Origin: Paraphysomonas bandaiensis | Lineage: Eukaryota > Chrysophyceae | Length of the DNA: 64,000 nucleotides | Direction: 5' to 3' | Assembly (NCBI GenBank): GCA_965644295.1 | Contig: CBFFRP010000058.1 | Span: forward strand, 62,001 to 126,000 | Shown here: in pieces, positions 1 through 10,061 of the stretch | Position numbering within the stretch: the first letter of the stretch is position 1 | Layout of the letters: each line of letters starts with the position of its first letter | Program-made: the position numbers and the translations under genes | Notes under the pieces: model-generated | Databases searched by the model: none | Told to the model about the DNA's origin: nothing | The model's input: the letters and a program-made list of their open reading frames with translations, nothing else

Positions 1-495
1 GGAACAGACAGACTGTCGATTTGTTTTCAGTGCCCAAAAAAAATGCATATTCTCCGGAAATATTCTCTTAAAAATAACGATTTTCCGAGTTTTAACAAAA
101 AGGTACATATTTTCCGGAAATTGATTCCAAAACCCCCGGATTTTCGAGTTTTCGAGAAACAGCAGAGTTCAAAGGAAGCACATTGTGTATTTCGTCTGTG
201 TACAGATGACAGGCTTGTTTCATATGTTGATGCCGTCATTCCACCAGTGATGTGGAGGCGAACAAACAAATAAATAAGGTTGGTTATCGTAACCATCTGT
301 TGCCAACAAGTTAAAGTATGAAGTACTTTAGAGGAGAAAGGTATATTATATGTTAAGGACAACTGATGTAAACATGTCAATGTGTGATGACAATGAATGG
401 ATATGCATGCATGTGACATACTATCCATTCATTCATAATACGTAGTGCGTATGTGATAGGAAAACTACGGAAGCGAAGTTTACACTTCAACTCCA
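1..495 (-). repeat. LTR copy 1 (3' LTR in minus orientation)
   Basis: This matches 2905-3395 almost base for base, apart from scattered substitutions and small indels (for example a base change near position 29 and AATAAATAAG versus CAAATAAG near 270). Similarity ends at ...TTACACTTCAACT in both copies. Open reading frames inside this repeat appear in both copies only because the DNA is duplicated, so they are not treated as genes. Confidence 0.75.
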
Positions 496-525
496 CCAAT
501 CAACCTATGTTAGATGTAAATAAAT

Positions 526-713
526 AAGTTAAAGTATGAAGTACTTTAGAGGAGAAAGGTATATTATATATATTAAGGACAACTGATGTAAACATGTCAA
601 TGTGTGATGACAATTAATGGATATGCATGCATGTGACATACTATCCATTCATTCATAATACGTAGTGCGTATGTGATAGGAAAACTACGGAAGCGAAGTT
701 TACACTTCAACTC
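526..713 (-). repeat. truncated third LTR copy
   Basis: This repeats the last ~187 bp of the LTR (compare 309-495) with a few changes and ends at the same ...CACTTCAACT boundary. It lies between LTR copy 1 and the polypurine tract, so the 3' LTR has been partly duplicated or a second LTR has inserted. Confidence 0.75.
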
Positions 714-725
714 TCCCCCTAAAAC
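714..725 (-). other. polypurine tract next to LTR
   Basis: On the minus strand the sequence reads TTTTAGGGGGAG and directly precedes the LTR start. LTR elements use such a tract to prime plus-strand DNA synthesis. This fixes the orientation of the element as minus. Confidence 0.5.
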
Positions 726-1607
726 TAAGCGTACGTATGTAATGGACAACATGAAAACTAGGTACTAAGCTAGATACTGAAAATAGATACTGAAAACCCG
801 AAAAGAAAACCATGATGGTATGATGGATGCATGGGAAAACAAAAGGGAAAGTATCCAATAGTAGAATATATATACCATAACTATAAGATATAGTGTGTGC
901 AGAGGACCAGATGGGGCTTACCATCTACGAGTCATACACTCCCACTAATATAATATATATATAGGTAATGACATATGTATATATAATATATGTATATATA
1001 TATATACTGATATTATGAACACAACGATCATCGTATCGTAGAACCACTATAGTTCTGAAGAAGTCAAACACAAACTTCAAAGCAAACCAATCCACGCTAT
1101 GACAACATACGAGGTTCATATGGAGTAGACGAAGAATTGAATCAACTATATATGCTTGTAATATTGCCTGACATGGTTAAACAAACCAAATATAGAATAT
1201 CATAGCATTGATAATATATATGTACATTGTGTTGATAATATTATAAGATAATGCATAACAATGCACAACAGGTGAATCTTAATGATTATAATCAATATAG
1301 TATTGTATACCTGTCACCTTGAAATGCTTGAAAATCATGAACAGCATAATATGGAAATGCTTTTCTGTTGAATGTCTACATGACAACAATGAAAGAACAG
1401 ATAAAACATATTAAATCACTGGACTATATAGAGCCAGCAGGTAAATACAAACGCTGAACTGATAATTGCATATATCGCATGAAAGTGCGCAATGCAGATT
1501 AAGATAATCGGTGCCTCTATAATAGGGCAGCAGAGTTAAAACTCTGATTGTGAGGCTGTTCTACCTGTGGAACAAAGCCAGCACTATTCCATACTAGTGG
1601 AAATAAA

Positions 1608-1795
1608 AGAGATATATATGCCTGCCTTTTATAATGATAAGGGGCTAAAATATGATATGCCTGCCATAAATAGGGGGCAATAAACTGATATATGATATGC
1701 CTGCCTTGTATAGGGGGCAATGAACTGATATGCCTGCCTTACCAATGAGGGGCTGTACCATTTGAGTATAAGATGCCTGCTAATGAGCGGCAATA
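1608..1795. repeat. degenerate short tandem repeat inside the element
   Basis: Four to five imperfect units of roughly 45-50 bp occur, each with ATATGCCTGCC followed by a GGGGGCAAT or GGGGCT block. Units are near 1616, 1655, 1697, 1728 and 1770. No coding role is evident. Confidence 0.5.
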
Positions 1796-1936
1796 ATATG
1801 ACTGTGAATCCGACTGCTGTGCCCTATGCGGGGAGCTTGTCGACACGTCAAATGCATCTGATTCATCACAGATAACTCAATATTGGGAGGTGCTGTTCTC
1901 TCAACCGAATCATCGTCGGGAGGTATACGAGCTCCT

Positions 1937-2260
1937 TCAACAATAGACTTCAATGGAGCGACCGTCAGTCTGAGGGGTCATATCGAAAGCCGGCTGTAAC
2001 GCGATTTCTGAGGTAGCTGGCTCGTTGGCTGCTCCAACAGATTTCTCGTCATGCACAATAACATCGGGTTCGTGACACTGTATGGAGGGATCATTCCCGT
2101 CGGTATCCTCCTCCTGTACAAGTTCATCATCGGACTCATCATGAATCCGCTCCCGTGCTTGGAAAGGTGACACTAGTTTAAAGGCATGCTGAATGAATCT
2201 GACATCCGCAGTCTCGAGGACCATGCCTGTGCTCGGTCTATACACTTTATACGTACGGTG
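1937..2260 (-). pseudogene. Copia pol fragment (after integrase core)
   Basis: The reading frame contains YKVYRPSTG...VLETADVRF, the typical pattern that follows the integrase core in Ty1/Copia polyproteins (a VYRP block, then a DVxF block), and continues into an acidic linker. Upstream, the same frame is stopped by TGA at about 2270, and no catalytic D,D,E integrase core or reverse transcriptase is found next to it. It is a dead fragment of the element. The assignment rests on this one motif plus the LTR context. Confidence 0.5.
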
Positions 2261-2904
2261 AAGAGATCAACACTCAACAACTCCGATAAATAAAGATAGA
2301 GAGAAACAATTGTCATGATTGGATAGCGCTTCTGTAGGCTGAAAGACGATACGCCAACAGAGCAAAAACATATGGTTTATAACCATCATAACAACATCTG
2401 ATACATCACCAGAAGAAGAAAGCAGACGAAAGGAATAATCCACATAATATATAAGCTGCTGATGAACAGAGCAACATTCTCTTGAATAACAGGTTTGAGT
2501 ACAAACTGGTGCACAATGAAACCCTTGTGGATAGGATAAAGCAATCGTCACTGTCAAACTCTCAAGAAATAACTCTCATTGAATGAAAGAGGAGAAAATC
2601 GTGCTCTCAAACACAACAACTGCTGTGCGAGGCTAACATATGACTCATAACAAGCGATCTCTTACTGCAGGGTTGACTCCCTGAGAAGACAATATACGAG
2701 CCAAAGAAAGAATATTCACAGCCATCAACATGAAGTCTAACCACTCCTGGTGTATCACCGGACAAAGCGTCTCAAGGTGTCAAAATCAGCACACATGGTG
2801 GAGACAAGTCATCAAAATCAGACTGGCTGGAATGGACATGTGCATTAGTATATACACTGTCATCTCCTTAAAGTCATATATTACACACTGCAGGAGCTCA
2901 AACA

Positions 2905-3395
2905 AGGAACAGACAGACTGTCGATTTGTTTTCACTGCCCAAAAAAAATGTATATTCTCCGGAAATATTCTCTTAAAAAAACGATTTTCCGAGTTTTAAC
3001 AAAAAGGTACATATTTTCCGGAAATTGATTCCAAAACCCCCGGATTTTCGAGTTTTCGAGAAACAGCAGAGTTCAAAGGAAGCACATTGTGTATTTCGTC
3101 TGTGTACAGATGACAGGCTTGTTTCATATGTTGATGCCGTCATTCCACCAGTGATGTGGAGGCGAACAAACAAACAAATAAGGTTGGTTATCGTAACCAT
3201 CTGTTGCCAACAAGTTAAAGTATGAAGTACTTTAGAGGAGAAAGGTATATTATATGTTAAGGACAACTGATGTAAACATGTCAATGTGTGATGACAATGA
3301 ATGGATATGCATGCATGTGACATACTATCCATTCATTCATAATACGTAGTGCGTATGTGATAGGAAAACTACGGAAGCGAAGTTTACACTTCAAC
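2905..3395 (-). repeat. LTR copy 2 (5' LTR in minus orientation)
   Basis: This is the second full copy of the ~490-bp repeat at 1-495 and ends at the same CACTTCAACT boundary. The left edge cannot be fixed because the window start truncates the comparison. A TGCAGGAGCTC just upstream (from about 2889) could be the true terminal TG. Confidence 0.7.
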
Positions 3396-3582
3396 TAAAT
3401 ATGTAAACACACGATTTTCAAATTTACCGACTGTGTAATAATGTTCCATTATATTTTTCAATTAAAATGTCCGTATTGTTTTCTTTCATTGATTTCAAAT
3501 TGTTTCGTGCGTAACACTTTGTGTTAATATTGATATACATTGATTATTGTAGATAGTTTTCTGGTGAGTCCTATACTCCAGC

Positions 3583-4152
3583 ATGGACTTGCAACAATTA
3601 GCAGAGCAAATGGCTCAGATGGAGCAACGATCTATTCAGCGTTTTGAAGAGATGAGGCAAGAGTCCAATCAACGTTTTGAAGAAATGAAGGAAGAGTCTA
3701 ACCAGCGTCTGGAAGAGTTAAGACGTGATAACATTCAAATGAGATTTGAGTTCAACGAACGTTTTGATCGTGTCAACCAACGTTTTGATCGACAGGACCA
3801 GCGTTTTGATGATATCGATCAGAGACTTCATGTTGTTGAGGAGATCAAATCACGCAGAACGACTCCTGCGTCTTCAGTAGTTGCAGCTGATGAGGAGCTT
3901 CCGATTGGTCCTGACATGTCAAATATTCCATACCAAGAATCAAAATTGAGTGATGATGAACCAGGGATTCAGAGTGGAGTTTCGGCGATCCCGCAACAGT
4001 CTGAACAGTTTATTAGTCCAGAATTTCTACAGTCCAAGATTGAAATTGCGGTAAGAGAAGGAATACGCAATGCAAGTTATTTACAAGCAGAGGACCCTAG
4101 TATTCTCCAGCCTCAACGCGTTAAGAGACAAACCATTCAAGAAGCTTTTTAA
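3583..4152 (+). CDS. gag-like coiled-coil protein, first ORF of a retroelement-like pair
   Basis: The ORF is 189 codons and starts with ATG. The N-terminal ~85 residues are a coiled coil with short repeats (RFEEM.QESNQ, then QRFDRQD, QRFDDID) that are also visible in the DNA. The rest is acidic and low in complexity. The stop overlaps the next start as TAATG, which allows coupled reinitiation, a layout common in retroelement gag/ORF1 pairs. It lies immediately outside the LTR at 3395 but on the opposite strand to that element, so it belongs to another insertion. No zinc knuckle or protease is seen. It could also be a host coiled-coil gene; the retroelement call is inference. Confidence 0.45.
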   Translation: MDLQQLAEQMAQMEQRSIQRFEEMRQESNQRFEEMKEESNQRLEELRRDNIQMRFEFNERFDRVNQRFDRQDQRFDDIDQRLHVVEEIKSRRTTPASSVVAADEELPIGPDMSNIPYQESKLSDDEPGIQSGVSAIPQQSEQFISPEFLQSKIEIAVREGIRNASYLQAEDPSILQPQRVKRQTIQEAF

Positions 4153-4550
4153 TGGATATTGACAAGAAACAAGTACAGAAGATAATTCTAACGCCACTTG
4201 ACATTTCATTCAGGGATATAACTCTATCGAGAATTACAGTTGATGGTTTTCTTCAGTTCTTAGAGAAGATTGCGGAGTATGAGAAGAGGAATGATGATAG
4301 ACCTGTACCTTCAGTGTATTCGTTGTTGGGAGAGAGAGCCAAGGAGACAATTAAAACTGTTTTGACTGTCCAAGAAGAATCTAACTACCGAGTTGATGTG
4401 CAGTCACATAGTCAAGATACTGTACAGGTTGTTTCAGTGAATGAGTCTTCAATCGAAGAGACCACTGAGAATTTTACTATTGATGTTTCATCTCAATTGT
4501 CAATAATGAAACAATTGTTATTCCTTGTGTCATACACATTTTGCGCGTAA
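4152..4550 (+). CDS. second ORF of the gag-like pair, truncated
   Basis: The ORF is 132 codons, in a different frame from the upstream ORF and starting inside its stop codon (TAATG). The N-terminal ~75 residues (ITLSRITVDGFLQFLEKI, then a VYSLLGERAKETI segment) look like the helical start of a retroelement capsid. After about residue 115 the composition changes to hydrophobic and the ORF then stops, so the element is probably cut off near 4500. No nucleocapsid or pol follows. Function is not recognised with certainty. Confidence 0.4.
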   Translation: MDIDKKQVQKIILTPLDISFRDITLSRITVDGFLQFLEKIAEYEKRNDDRPVPSVYSLLGERAKETIKTVLTVQEESNYRVDVQSHSQDTVQVVSVNESSIEETTENFTIDVSSQLSIMKQLLFLVSYTFCA

Positions 4551-4734
4551 TACCATTCAGTTTTTCAATAATAGTTTCATCATAATATGAAAGAGATGGG
4601 GGAATATATACCAATGTAGATATTGGTATAAGTTGACTATATACTTCCTCCATATGAATTTCTGTCACATGGGGAATAATATCGCGCTCTGTATCTACTA
4701 AACCCGTGGTTTTAAAATCATATCCCATAATCAT
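4477..4734 (-). CDS. unknown small AT-rich ORF
   Basis: The ORF has 85 codons starting with ATG. The product (MIMGYDFKTTGLVDTERD...) is not recognised. It overlaps the end of the plus-strand gag-like ORF, so at least one of the two is not a real gene. Its strongly A/T-ending codons resemble the neighbouring glycosyltransferase-like pseudogene and the ORFs at 13.3-14.0 kb. Confidence 0.25.
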   Translation of the reverse strand: MIMGYDFKTTGLVDTERDIIPHVTEIHMEEVYSQLIPISTLVYIPPSLSYYDETIIEKLNGITRKMCMTQGITIVSLLTIEMKHQ

Positions 4735-4821
4735 ATATATTTTGAAAACATTGAGATGATGAAATAGATAAGCGTAAAGTATTATGAAACAAAAATCGTT
4801 CCTGAGGTGTAATATGTTGTA

Positions 4822-5775
4822 GTGACCCTGTTGTGGTTTTTACCCCTTCCGATAACTCCACAATTTGCAATTGATACTCGTTGCGATCAGCACAATTGGC
4901 TAATGCAAACTCCGCATATTAGTCAACAAATTTTATCTCCTCTTCGAAAATGTCCACACATAAAAGTTACTACTTTTTTACATACATATAATGATGTGTT
5001 TACTCTTACAAATCCTCGCACTGGAGAACGAAATGAGCCAATTGATCCCCAAGAATTTCACTTATTATTCCCAGATCATGTACAATTAACTAACCAATCC
5101 AATTTTTTAAAAACTATATCCATTTCTGATTATGCACAACATGGTGACCCCTGGGGTGATTCTCTTTTCAATCTCTTACTCATTTATTATGTCAATTAAA
5201 TAGCTTACAAGAAGTAACTTTCTTATGGAAATCAATATCATTGGGTGACAATGCGTTTGACATGGTACTTTATATACTTCCCGATTTATATGTAATAACG
5301 CCAATTAACGTTTGTGATGTATTTCGTAGTTATCAGTGTCAATCATTTTGTACACCACAATGGGGTAAATATGGTGGGTATAATGATAGAGTTGCCATGG
5401 GTCCCGTGCACATTATGGAATTATATGGGTCACGATTTCAACAAGCACTAGAGTACAGCAGAAAAATTGGCCCTTTACATTCCGAAACATTTTTAAAACA
5501 CTGTATGTCTAATTTCCCGGTTACCCATTTTACCTCTTTTATTGTTTGTCGTGTTCGTGCAAATGGAAAAGTAGCAAAAGGGGATGAACAAATGGTAAAA
5601 TACAAGTATCCTAATTTTTTTAAAAAAATGTTGCTTATTTTATACAGCACCAAATAACTATATATGCCCAAATGAAGTACATCAAGTTCCAATTCTTGTT
5701 CCAATGAGAACTGCGTTCCAACGGAGACGAAATATTGTTGTCCGCAAACCTTTTCAAAGTGTAGTTGCTCTGTAG
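4822..5775 (+). pseudogene. glycosyltransferase-like protein, broken by two frameshifts
   Basis: Three frames must be read in turn. The first runs to about 5180 (frame of 4822), the second from about 5190 to 5625, the third from about 5628 to the TAG at 5775. The second break falls in an A7 run; the first lies near 5180. Across the breaks the order of motifs fits a family of predicted GT-A glycosyltransferases from algae, protists and giant viruses: a DVFxLT segment, NSLQEVTFLWK, a YILPDLY block, GGYNDRVAMG and LHSETFLK, ending in a RVRANG segment. No splice signals suit the junctions. Codons are very AT-rich throughout, without the GC rise of local genes, which hints at an acquired gene. The family call comes from motif memory, not a search. 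Confidence 0.5.
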
Positions 5776-5963
5776 TACATGTGATACGGGCACTGTTATG
5801 ACGCATCGCCGTGTGTATCTATCAATGCTAACTCTGCATTTGCCTGAATCAACCGTATCTGTTTATGACGTACATGTGTTTTACATATCACAGTAGCTAT
5901 GACATTCTACTGTCATACAACATATATTTAAGCGATTTATATTTTTTCACCATGTGCTTTCAG

Positions 5964-6227
5964 GTTCTTGGTACGGACGAGTTACTCGAGTACCTTGACC
6001 GCTACGATCTTGAGCTAGACTCCCACTTCGACGGGATGATTGGACGACACACCAAGAAATCGTGGACACGATTCATTTCACCAGAGAACCAGCACTTAGT
6101 GTCTGAAGAAGCAATGAGTTTTCTGTCGGGTCTGCTTCGTTACGACCACCAGGAAAGACTCACCGCGCAAGAGGCCATGGCGCACCCCTACTTTCGTGAA
6201 ATCAGAGCTGCGGAATCGTCAGAATAG
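5964..6227 (+). CDS. CK2A: casein kinase II catalytic subunit alpha, last exon only
   Basis: A splice acceptor (TTTCAG, 5958-5963) opens an exon whose 87 residues match the C-lobe of CK2 alpha: [50 protein letters not shown] and HPYF, then a stop. This is the end of the kinase domain (subdomains X-XI); the catalytic HRD, DFG and GTKGYK exons are absent. No CK2 exon is visible upstream in this window, so the preceding intron is longer than 5.9 kb and holds the retroelement and pseudogene, or the exon is detached. CK2 is a constitutive Ser/Thr kinase of nucleus and cytoplasm. A shorter in-frame extension upstream of the acceptor is intron sequence. Confidence 0.8.
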   Translation, partial: VLGTDELLEYLDRYDLELDSHFDGMIGRHTKKSWTRFISPENQHLVSEEAMSFLSGLLRYDHQERLTAQEAMAHPYFREIRAAESSE

Positions 6228-6598
6228 AACTTTGTCGGGTCATAGTATTTTATGACATCTCTCCCCACAGCTTCGCACAGGTTTTTGTATACCATTCAAG
6301 TTTTTGGTGAATGATTCACATGTCATGTTGGGAGGTAGCTTACGTAAGGCATAGCTTTATTTCATTGCTGCATTGGTTTCTAGCACTAGTTATCATTTTT
6401 ATGGCAACACGTGCGCCCTCAAATACGTAATGTGTATTGGTAACGGACTGTGCCATACTAGAACCCCCTTTGCATACCGAAGTGTGGGAGCACCTTAGTA
6501 TATATGCCTATCAATGTATGTGGAAATATTTGTATGTGTTCATTCAGATGAATATATATGCGCAAATATACGCTCATTGTGTCGTTAATTTGTTATAG
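6228..6598. other. non-coding stretch after CK2 exon
   Basis: Likely CK2 3' UTR followed by intergenic DNA. No ORF, RNA gene or repeat is recognised. Confidence 0.5.
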
Positions 6599-6690
6599 GG
6601 GGAGATCTTCCAGAATATTGCCAGGAAATAATAGATTCATGGCGATCACACCACCCGTCCTGGGATATACAGTTATGGACTGATGAATAA
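6599..6690 (+). pseudogene. OCH1-like glycosyltransferase exon fragment
   Basis: After a plausible acceptor (TTGTTATAG) the frame reads LPEYCQEIIDSWRSHHPSW followed by DIQLWTDE and a stop. The pattern lP..c..ii.sWr..HP.w...lWtD is the start of the DXD sugar-transferase family (OCH1/initiation-specific mannosyltransferase type). The catalytic DXD region is missing and no GT donor follows, so this is a 30-codon scrap. It is the second glycosyltransferase remnant within 2 kb. Confidence 0.45.
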
Positions 6691-6920
6691 GACCTAGAAC
6701 TACGATAGATTGTAGTTAGATAAGAGTAGCACTGGTCGAATAATAAGCTAGTGTTGCAGTTCCTTGAATAATAGTTTGTTACGCTACGTTAAACTAGGGA
6801 GGGTATATAGGCAAAGTAGCACGTTTCACTGTATCAAAAAGTAGAAAAGTAATCTGTGCAAGACTTGGTACCTATGTCCGATGTAGTGGTATACCCTACG
6901 GGGTATACCGGTGTAATTTT
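6691..6920. other. intergenic
   Basis: No feature is recognised. A near-palindromic GGTATACCCTACGGGGTATACC lies at about 6889-6910. Confidence 0.4.
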
Positions 6921-7576
6921 CTACTTTTTGTTTTCTGCAGTCAATAGTGATTCGGTTGTTTGAACCTCCTCAGCATCAGATATTTGTCGAAAGTTTTCCG
7001 CCGCAGAGAGACGAGGAATAAATTGTGACACGATGTCAAATGCATTGGGTCTACGATTTCTAAAGAATCTCACGTAGTCGATGCAACTAACAAGGATTTT
7101 TGAAAAAGCTTTCCATTCTCGATCTGATTCCCTGTCTCGGATCACTTTCTTTATCTCGTTTTTTATATCGTCATTGTCCAGGAAAGCCCTTGCCTCTCTA
7201 TGCTTTGTGCGCAATCCAGATAAGAACGCGATATCAGAGCCCTCTTTTGCTTCTTCGTATCTCTTCAATAGTATCTGTTTAAATTTGAATACTGAAAGGT
7301 TTAATATAAAAGATGAAATACCTCAATTGAGCATATATGAATGGCACTTCTCTCTAAGAAATCGTCGTCACCAAATACACAAGATGTATACCCTTCTTCG
7401 ATAAAGTGCAGCTCGTGAATTCTTCGATTTTGAATCTGGGCCAACAACTCGAATATGCAATCTACAGTAACTCCTGAAATATTTCCCATGACGCGCTTCA
7501 AATTTAACAAGAGTGACCGTTCTTCTTCGTTGTCGTCCATACCCATGCGTTGTGATATGTTACTAAATTCATTCAT
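6921..7576 (-). CDS. unknown helical protein, two exons
   Basis: Two minus-strand exons join in phase 0 across a 47-nt intron (7275-7321; GTATTT...AAACAG): 7576-7322 and 7274-6921. The start given is the first ATG (MNEFSNISQRM); open frame without ATG extends to about 7675, so the true 5' end may lie in another exon. The product, about 202 residues, is charged and mostly helical, with LLLNLKRVMGNISGV and a DREWKAFSKILVSCIDYVRF segment. No family is recognised. The MITE at 7729-7804 sits just upstream. Confidence 0.5.
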
Positions 7577-7728
7577 CCAATAATATTCATTTTTTCCGAG
7601 GTTTTTGTGACTTAAATGACTTAATGTTGGCAGTGTAATTGTAATTGCTTGTGACGACAATAACAGGTCAAATTCACCACACGATTATCTTCTGCAACGA
7701 ACACCTCCACTCATTAATATCAGTCGTA

Positions 7729-7804
7729 CAGTGGATGGCCCCTATAAGGATCTCAAATGGGCGCACCTTATAGGGGCCAGGCACCTTATAGGGGCGATCC
7801 ACTG
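7729..7804. mobile_element. 76-bp MITE, Tc1/mariner-pogo type
   Basis: The element begins CAGTGGATGGCCCCTATAAG and ends with the inverse (CTTATAGGGGCGATCCACTG), giving terminal inverted repeats of about 23 bp with one mismatch. It is flanked by TA on both sides (7727-7728 and 7805-7806), the usual target-site duplication of this superfamily. The inner part of the right repeat (GCACCTTATAGGGGC) is duplicated. It has no coding capacity and would need a transposase in trans. Confidence 0.8.
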
Positions 7805-7806
7805 TA

Positions 7807-8728
7807 TCGGCATCCTTTGTTTATTTTTGTTCAAAAATGCCTCAAATGTTGAGGCAATAATTATCTGTATTCGAGCCGTAGTTCTAGTATTCTACAAAGT
7901 ACAGAACTCATTTCTCATGCATCAGCAGCAGTTCAACAGTGAGTATCTCGAGCTCTCAGTACAACCATGACAAGTAACAGTCATACAGGATTCGAAATAA
8001 ACAACAGATTTCAGTTTTTTTTCAAAAAACACTTTTTTTGGCATTTTCATCATTTTTTGATGTTTTTGATAACGAAGTGAAGTGATGTTATGACTATTAA
8101 GATGAGGATCACACTACCATCATACTGTACCCCTCATACGATACTCTGATACCTCCACTATAGCATCATGAGGTCAGTGTAAGTCCATATCATAATATGC
8201 ATATCTCATAACCTCTATTAGGCTTGACAAGGGATGGAAATGGATGCATAGAACCATGAGAGGATAATCAGAGAGATGAGCACACTGTGAGAGGAAGAGG
8301 GGCAGCATCCATATATGGAGACTCGGGGACTGTATGACAGCGATGGGAGACTATTGTCCTCTCTGCAGAGGGGCCAGAGGGCTCTGTGCAGTCTGTATAT
8401 ATGGGCTGATCTGCCCCCCTCTGTATTCGTCTGTACAGAGCAGCACACACACAGCTGCATGAGAGCATACAGAAGACCAGCCTCCATATAGCTGTGTATT
8501 CATGTATGTGAGAGTCCCCATAAAGAGTTTGGGTGTGAGTGTGATGCCATCGGAGACATTTTGTCGAGGTAAAAGGCGTTGTATAGATGTTGACTATATG
8601 CCTTGTAATATACGCTCCATACAGACGTCATATCACTCCCATTTCAAGAACCATTGTGGCAGCTGTGTGTCTATGGATTGTGGAGGGATGTGGGCGGAAG
8701 CTAATATGTAGAATAAGTTCTCAAGGCG
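7807..8728. other. non-coding or weakly coding stretch
   Basis: Short ORFs occur (for example 8502-8711 and a minus-strand 89-codon frame at 8218-8487) but none has a recognisable product or convincing start. The patch at 8330-8420 is GC-richer than its surroundings. Confidence 0.35.
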
Positions 8729-9007
8729 ATGGAGAACAAGTTATCTGCTGATAGCGGTGATAAGAAGGTATATATGCTAAGCACTAACGGTATAAGTGCT
8801 GATGAAATTGTACCACAGGAGTTTCAGATTGGTGTTTTGGTGACAAAACCTTCTCAGCTAGGTTGTAAAGCGCTTTCGTACAATGGCAGAGGGACGTATG
8901 AGGTTGAGTTCGATGTCGACGGCGATATTCGAACAATCTTGCGGCACCAGTTGCGATGTCGAGGTGGTACGGCACGGATGACCATCAACCGCCTTTCACT
9001 TATATAG
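8729..9007 (+). CDS. small protein with a possible Tudor-like fold
   Basis: The ORF is 92 codons with an ATG start. The centre reads FQIGVLVTKPSQLG, then KALSYNGRGTYEVEFDVDGD and an RTILRHQLR segment. The order G-x-V...A..Y.GRG.YEVEFD.DGD...I....LR resembles Tudor/chromo-barrel-like domains that read or bind chromatin marks or protein tails. The G/C-ending codons suggest a real gene or a terminal exon of one. No partner exon is identified. The domain call is weak. Confidence 0.45.
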   Translation: MENKLSADSGDKKVYMLSTNGISADEIVPQEFQIGVLVTKPSQLGCKALSYNGRGTYEVEFDVDGDIRTILRHQLRCRGGTARMTINRLSLI

Positions 9008-9890
9008 AATAGCTACCAGAGGATTAAGTATGGAGTCCAGTAGTGGTAGTGGGATCTAAAGCAGAAGGAGGAATAGCAAGGGGCAATTTAAAGGTATGTG
9101 TGATGCTTGTAACTGTATACCTAGCTGTGCATATGGCATATCTTTGACCTAATTTTTGGCGATATGTAGAAATTGGAGGAAATTCAAATAAGCAACGGGA
9201 AGTCGGATCAAGATAGCTTTTTTAGAACTTTACACAGGTGCGATATCATTTATGTGATTTTCATTCAATTTTATTTAAATATTTTTATATCGGGAATACT
9301 TATATATGATGTTGGTTTAGTTGTACTTATATATCTATTTACGCGATAGATGTATTGAAAGTTGCAAATATTATTGCAGAATAGTCACTGTTATGTTATT
9401 GTGTTTCCATTGCGCTGTAGATGACGTTCTAATTCGTTTGTTTCGTGCAGATATGCTATTTTCAAAATTGTGTCTATTTCACTATTCGATATATATTTGG
9501 TAAAAATCATGATTTTTTTTGGTAATTTGTGTATAACTTTACAAGTAAATTAGAATAAGCAACACCCATGTATTTCAAGATAGCATTTTATATAAGTGTT
9601 CATATGAACTAATCTAGAGCATCTAGCTAGCTAACTAGCTTAACTTAGCATAGCATTCATCAGACAGTTGTTTATTTCGAATCCCCCCTGTATAGTATCA
9701 AATTGATGCCATTATATTACATAGTATTAATGATTAGGCTATCAGTGGGAACCACAAGACTTGGAATTTGAATTTGTGCATGCCTGTTCAAGATGCGGCT
9801 TTTTTTGAGTTTTCAAAGTTTGAAAAAGTCCCATCAATTTGAAAGGCATTCACAACTTCAAATATCTCATTACCATTGCACACAAATAGG
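9008..9890. other. intergenic
   Basis: AT-rich DNA with no supported gene. A run of CTAG/GCTA steps (9611-9650) is present but not interpretable. Confidence 0.4.
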
Positions 9891-10061
9891 ATGACTTGCG
9901 AATTTTGTTCAGATAGTGAGCCTCATCGAGGCCCTGGAAGACCTAAGCTTGATAGAGAAGCTCTCAAACACGAGTTAAAGATTTGCAATCAGAGGTATGC
10001 AAGTGAAACGACCGGGGTTGTGGGAATAATGGGCATCGGACTATGTACTGATTCATCCTGA
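9891..10061 (+). CDS. short ORF with AT-hook-like motif, possibly a first exon
   Basis: An ATG opens MTCEFCSDSEPHRGPGRPKL followed by DREALKHELKICNQR. The GPGRPKL segment resembles an AT hook and the tail looks like the start of a helical zipper. A good donor (CAGAG/GTATGC, about 9993) suggests the coding part stops there and continues in an exon not found. Beyond it the frame reads to 10061 without similarity. Could be chance. Confidence 0.3.
   Translation: MTCEFCSDSEPHRGPGRPKLDREALKHELKICNQRYASETTGVVGIMGIGLCTDSS

Larger units (their letters stand above)
1..3395 (-). mobile_element. LTR-retrotransposon remnant (Copia-type), minus orientation
   Basis: Nearly identical direct repeats at 1-495 and 2905-3395 bracket about 2.2 kb. 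Inside, the minus strand holds a Copia-type integrase C-terminal fragment (1937-2260), and a purine tract (714-725) abuts the repeat on that strand, as a polypurine tract abuts a 3' LTR. No reverse transcriptase or RNase H is visible inside, so the element is internally deleted and non-autonomous. The left LTR has an extra truncated copy (526-713). The outer limit on the left is not known because the window begins inside, or exactly at, the repeat. Confidence 0.6.

Noticed and set aside
8218-8487. Cys-rich 89-codon minus-strand ORF
   Set aside because: Overlapping frames are equally open, the composition follows local GC, and no splice partner or similarity is apparent.
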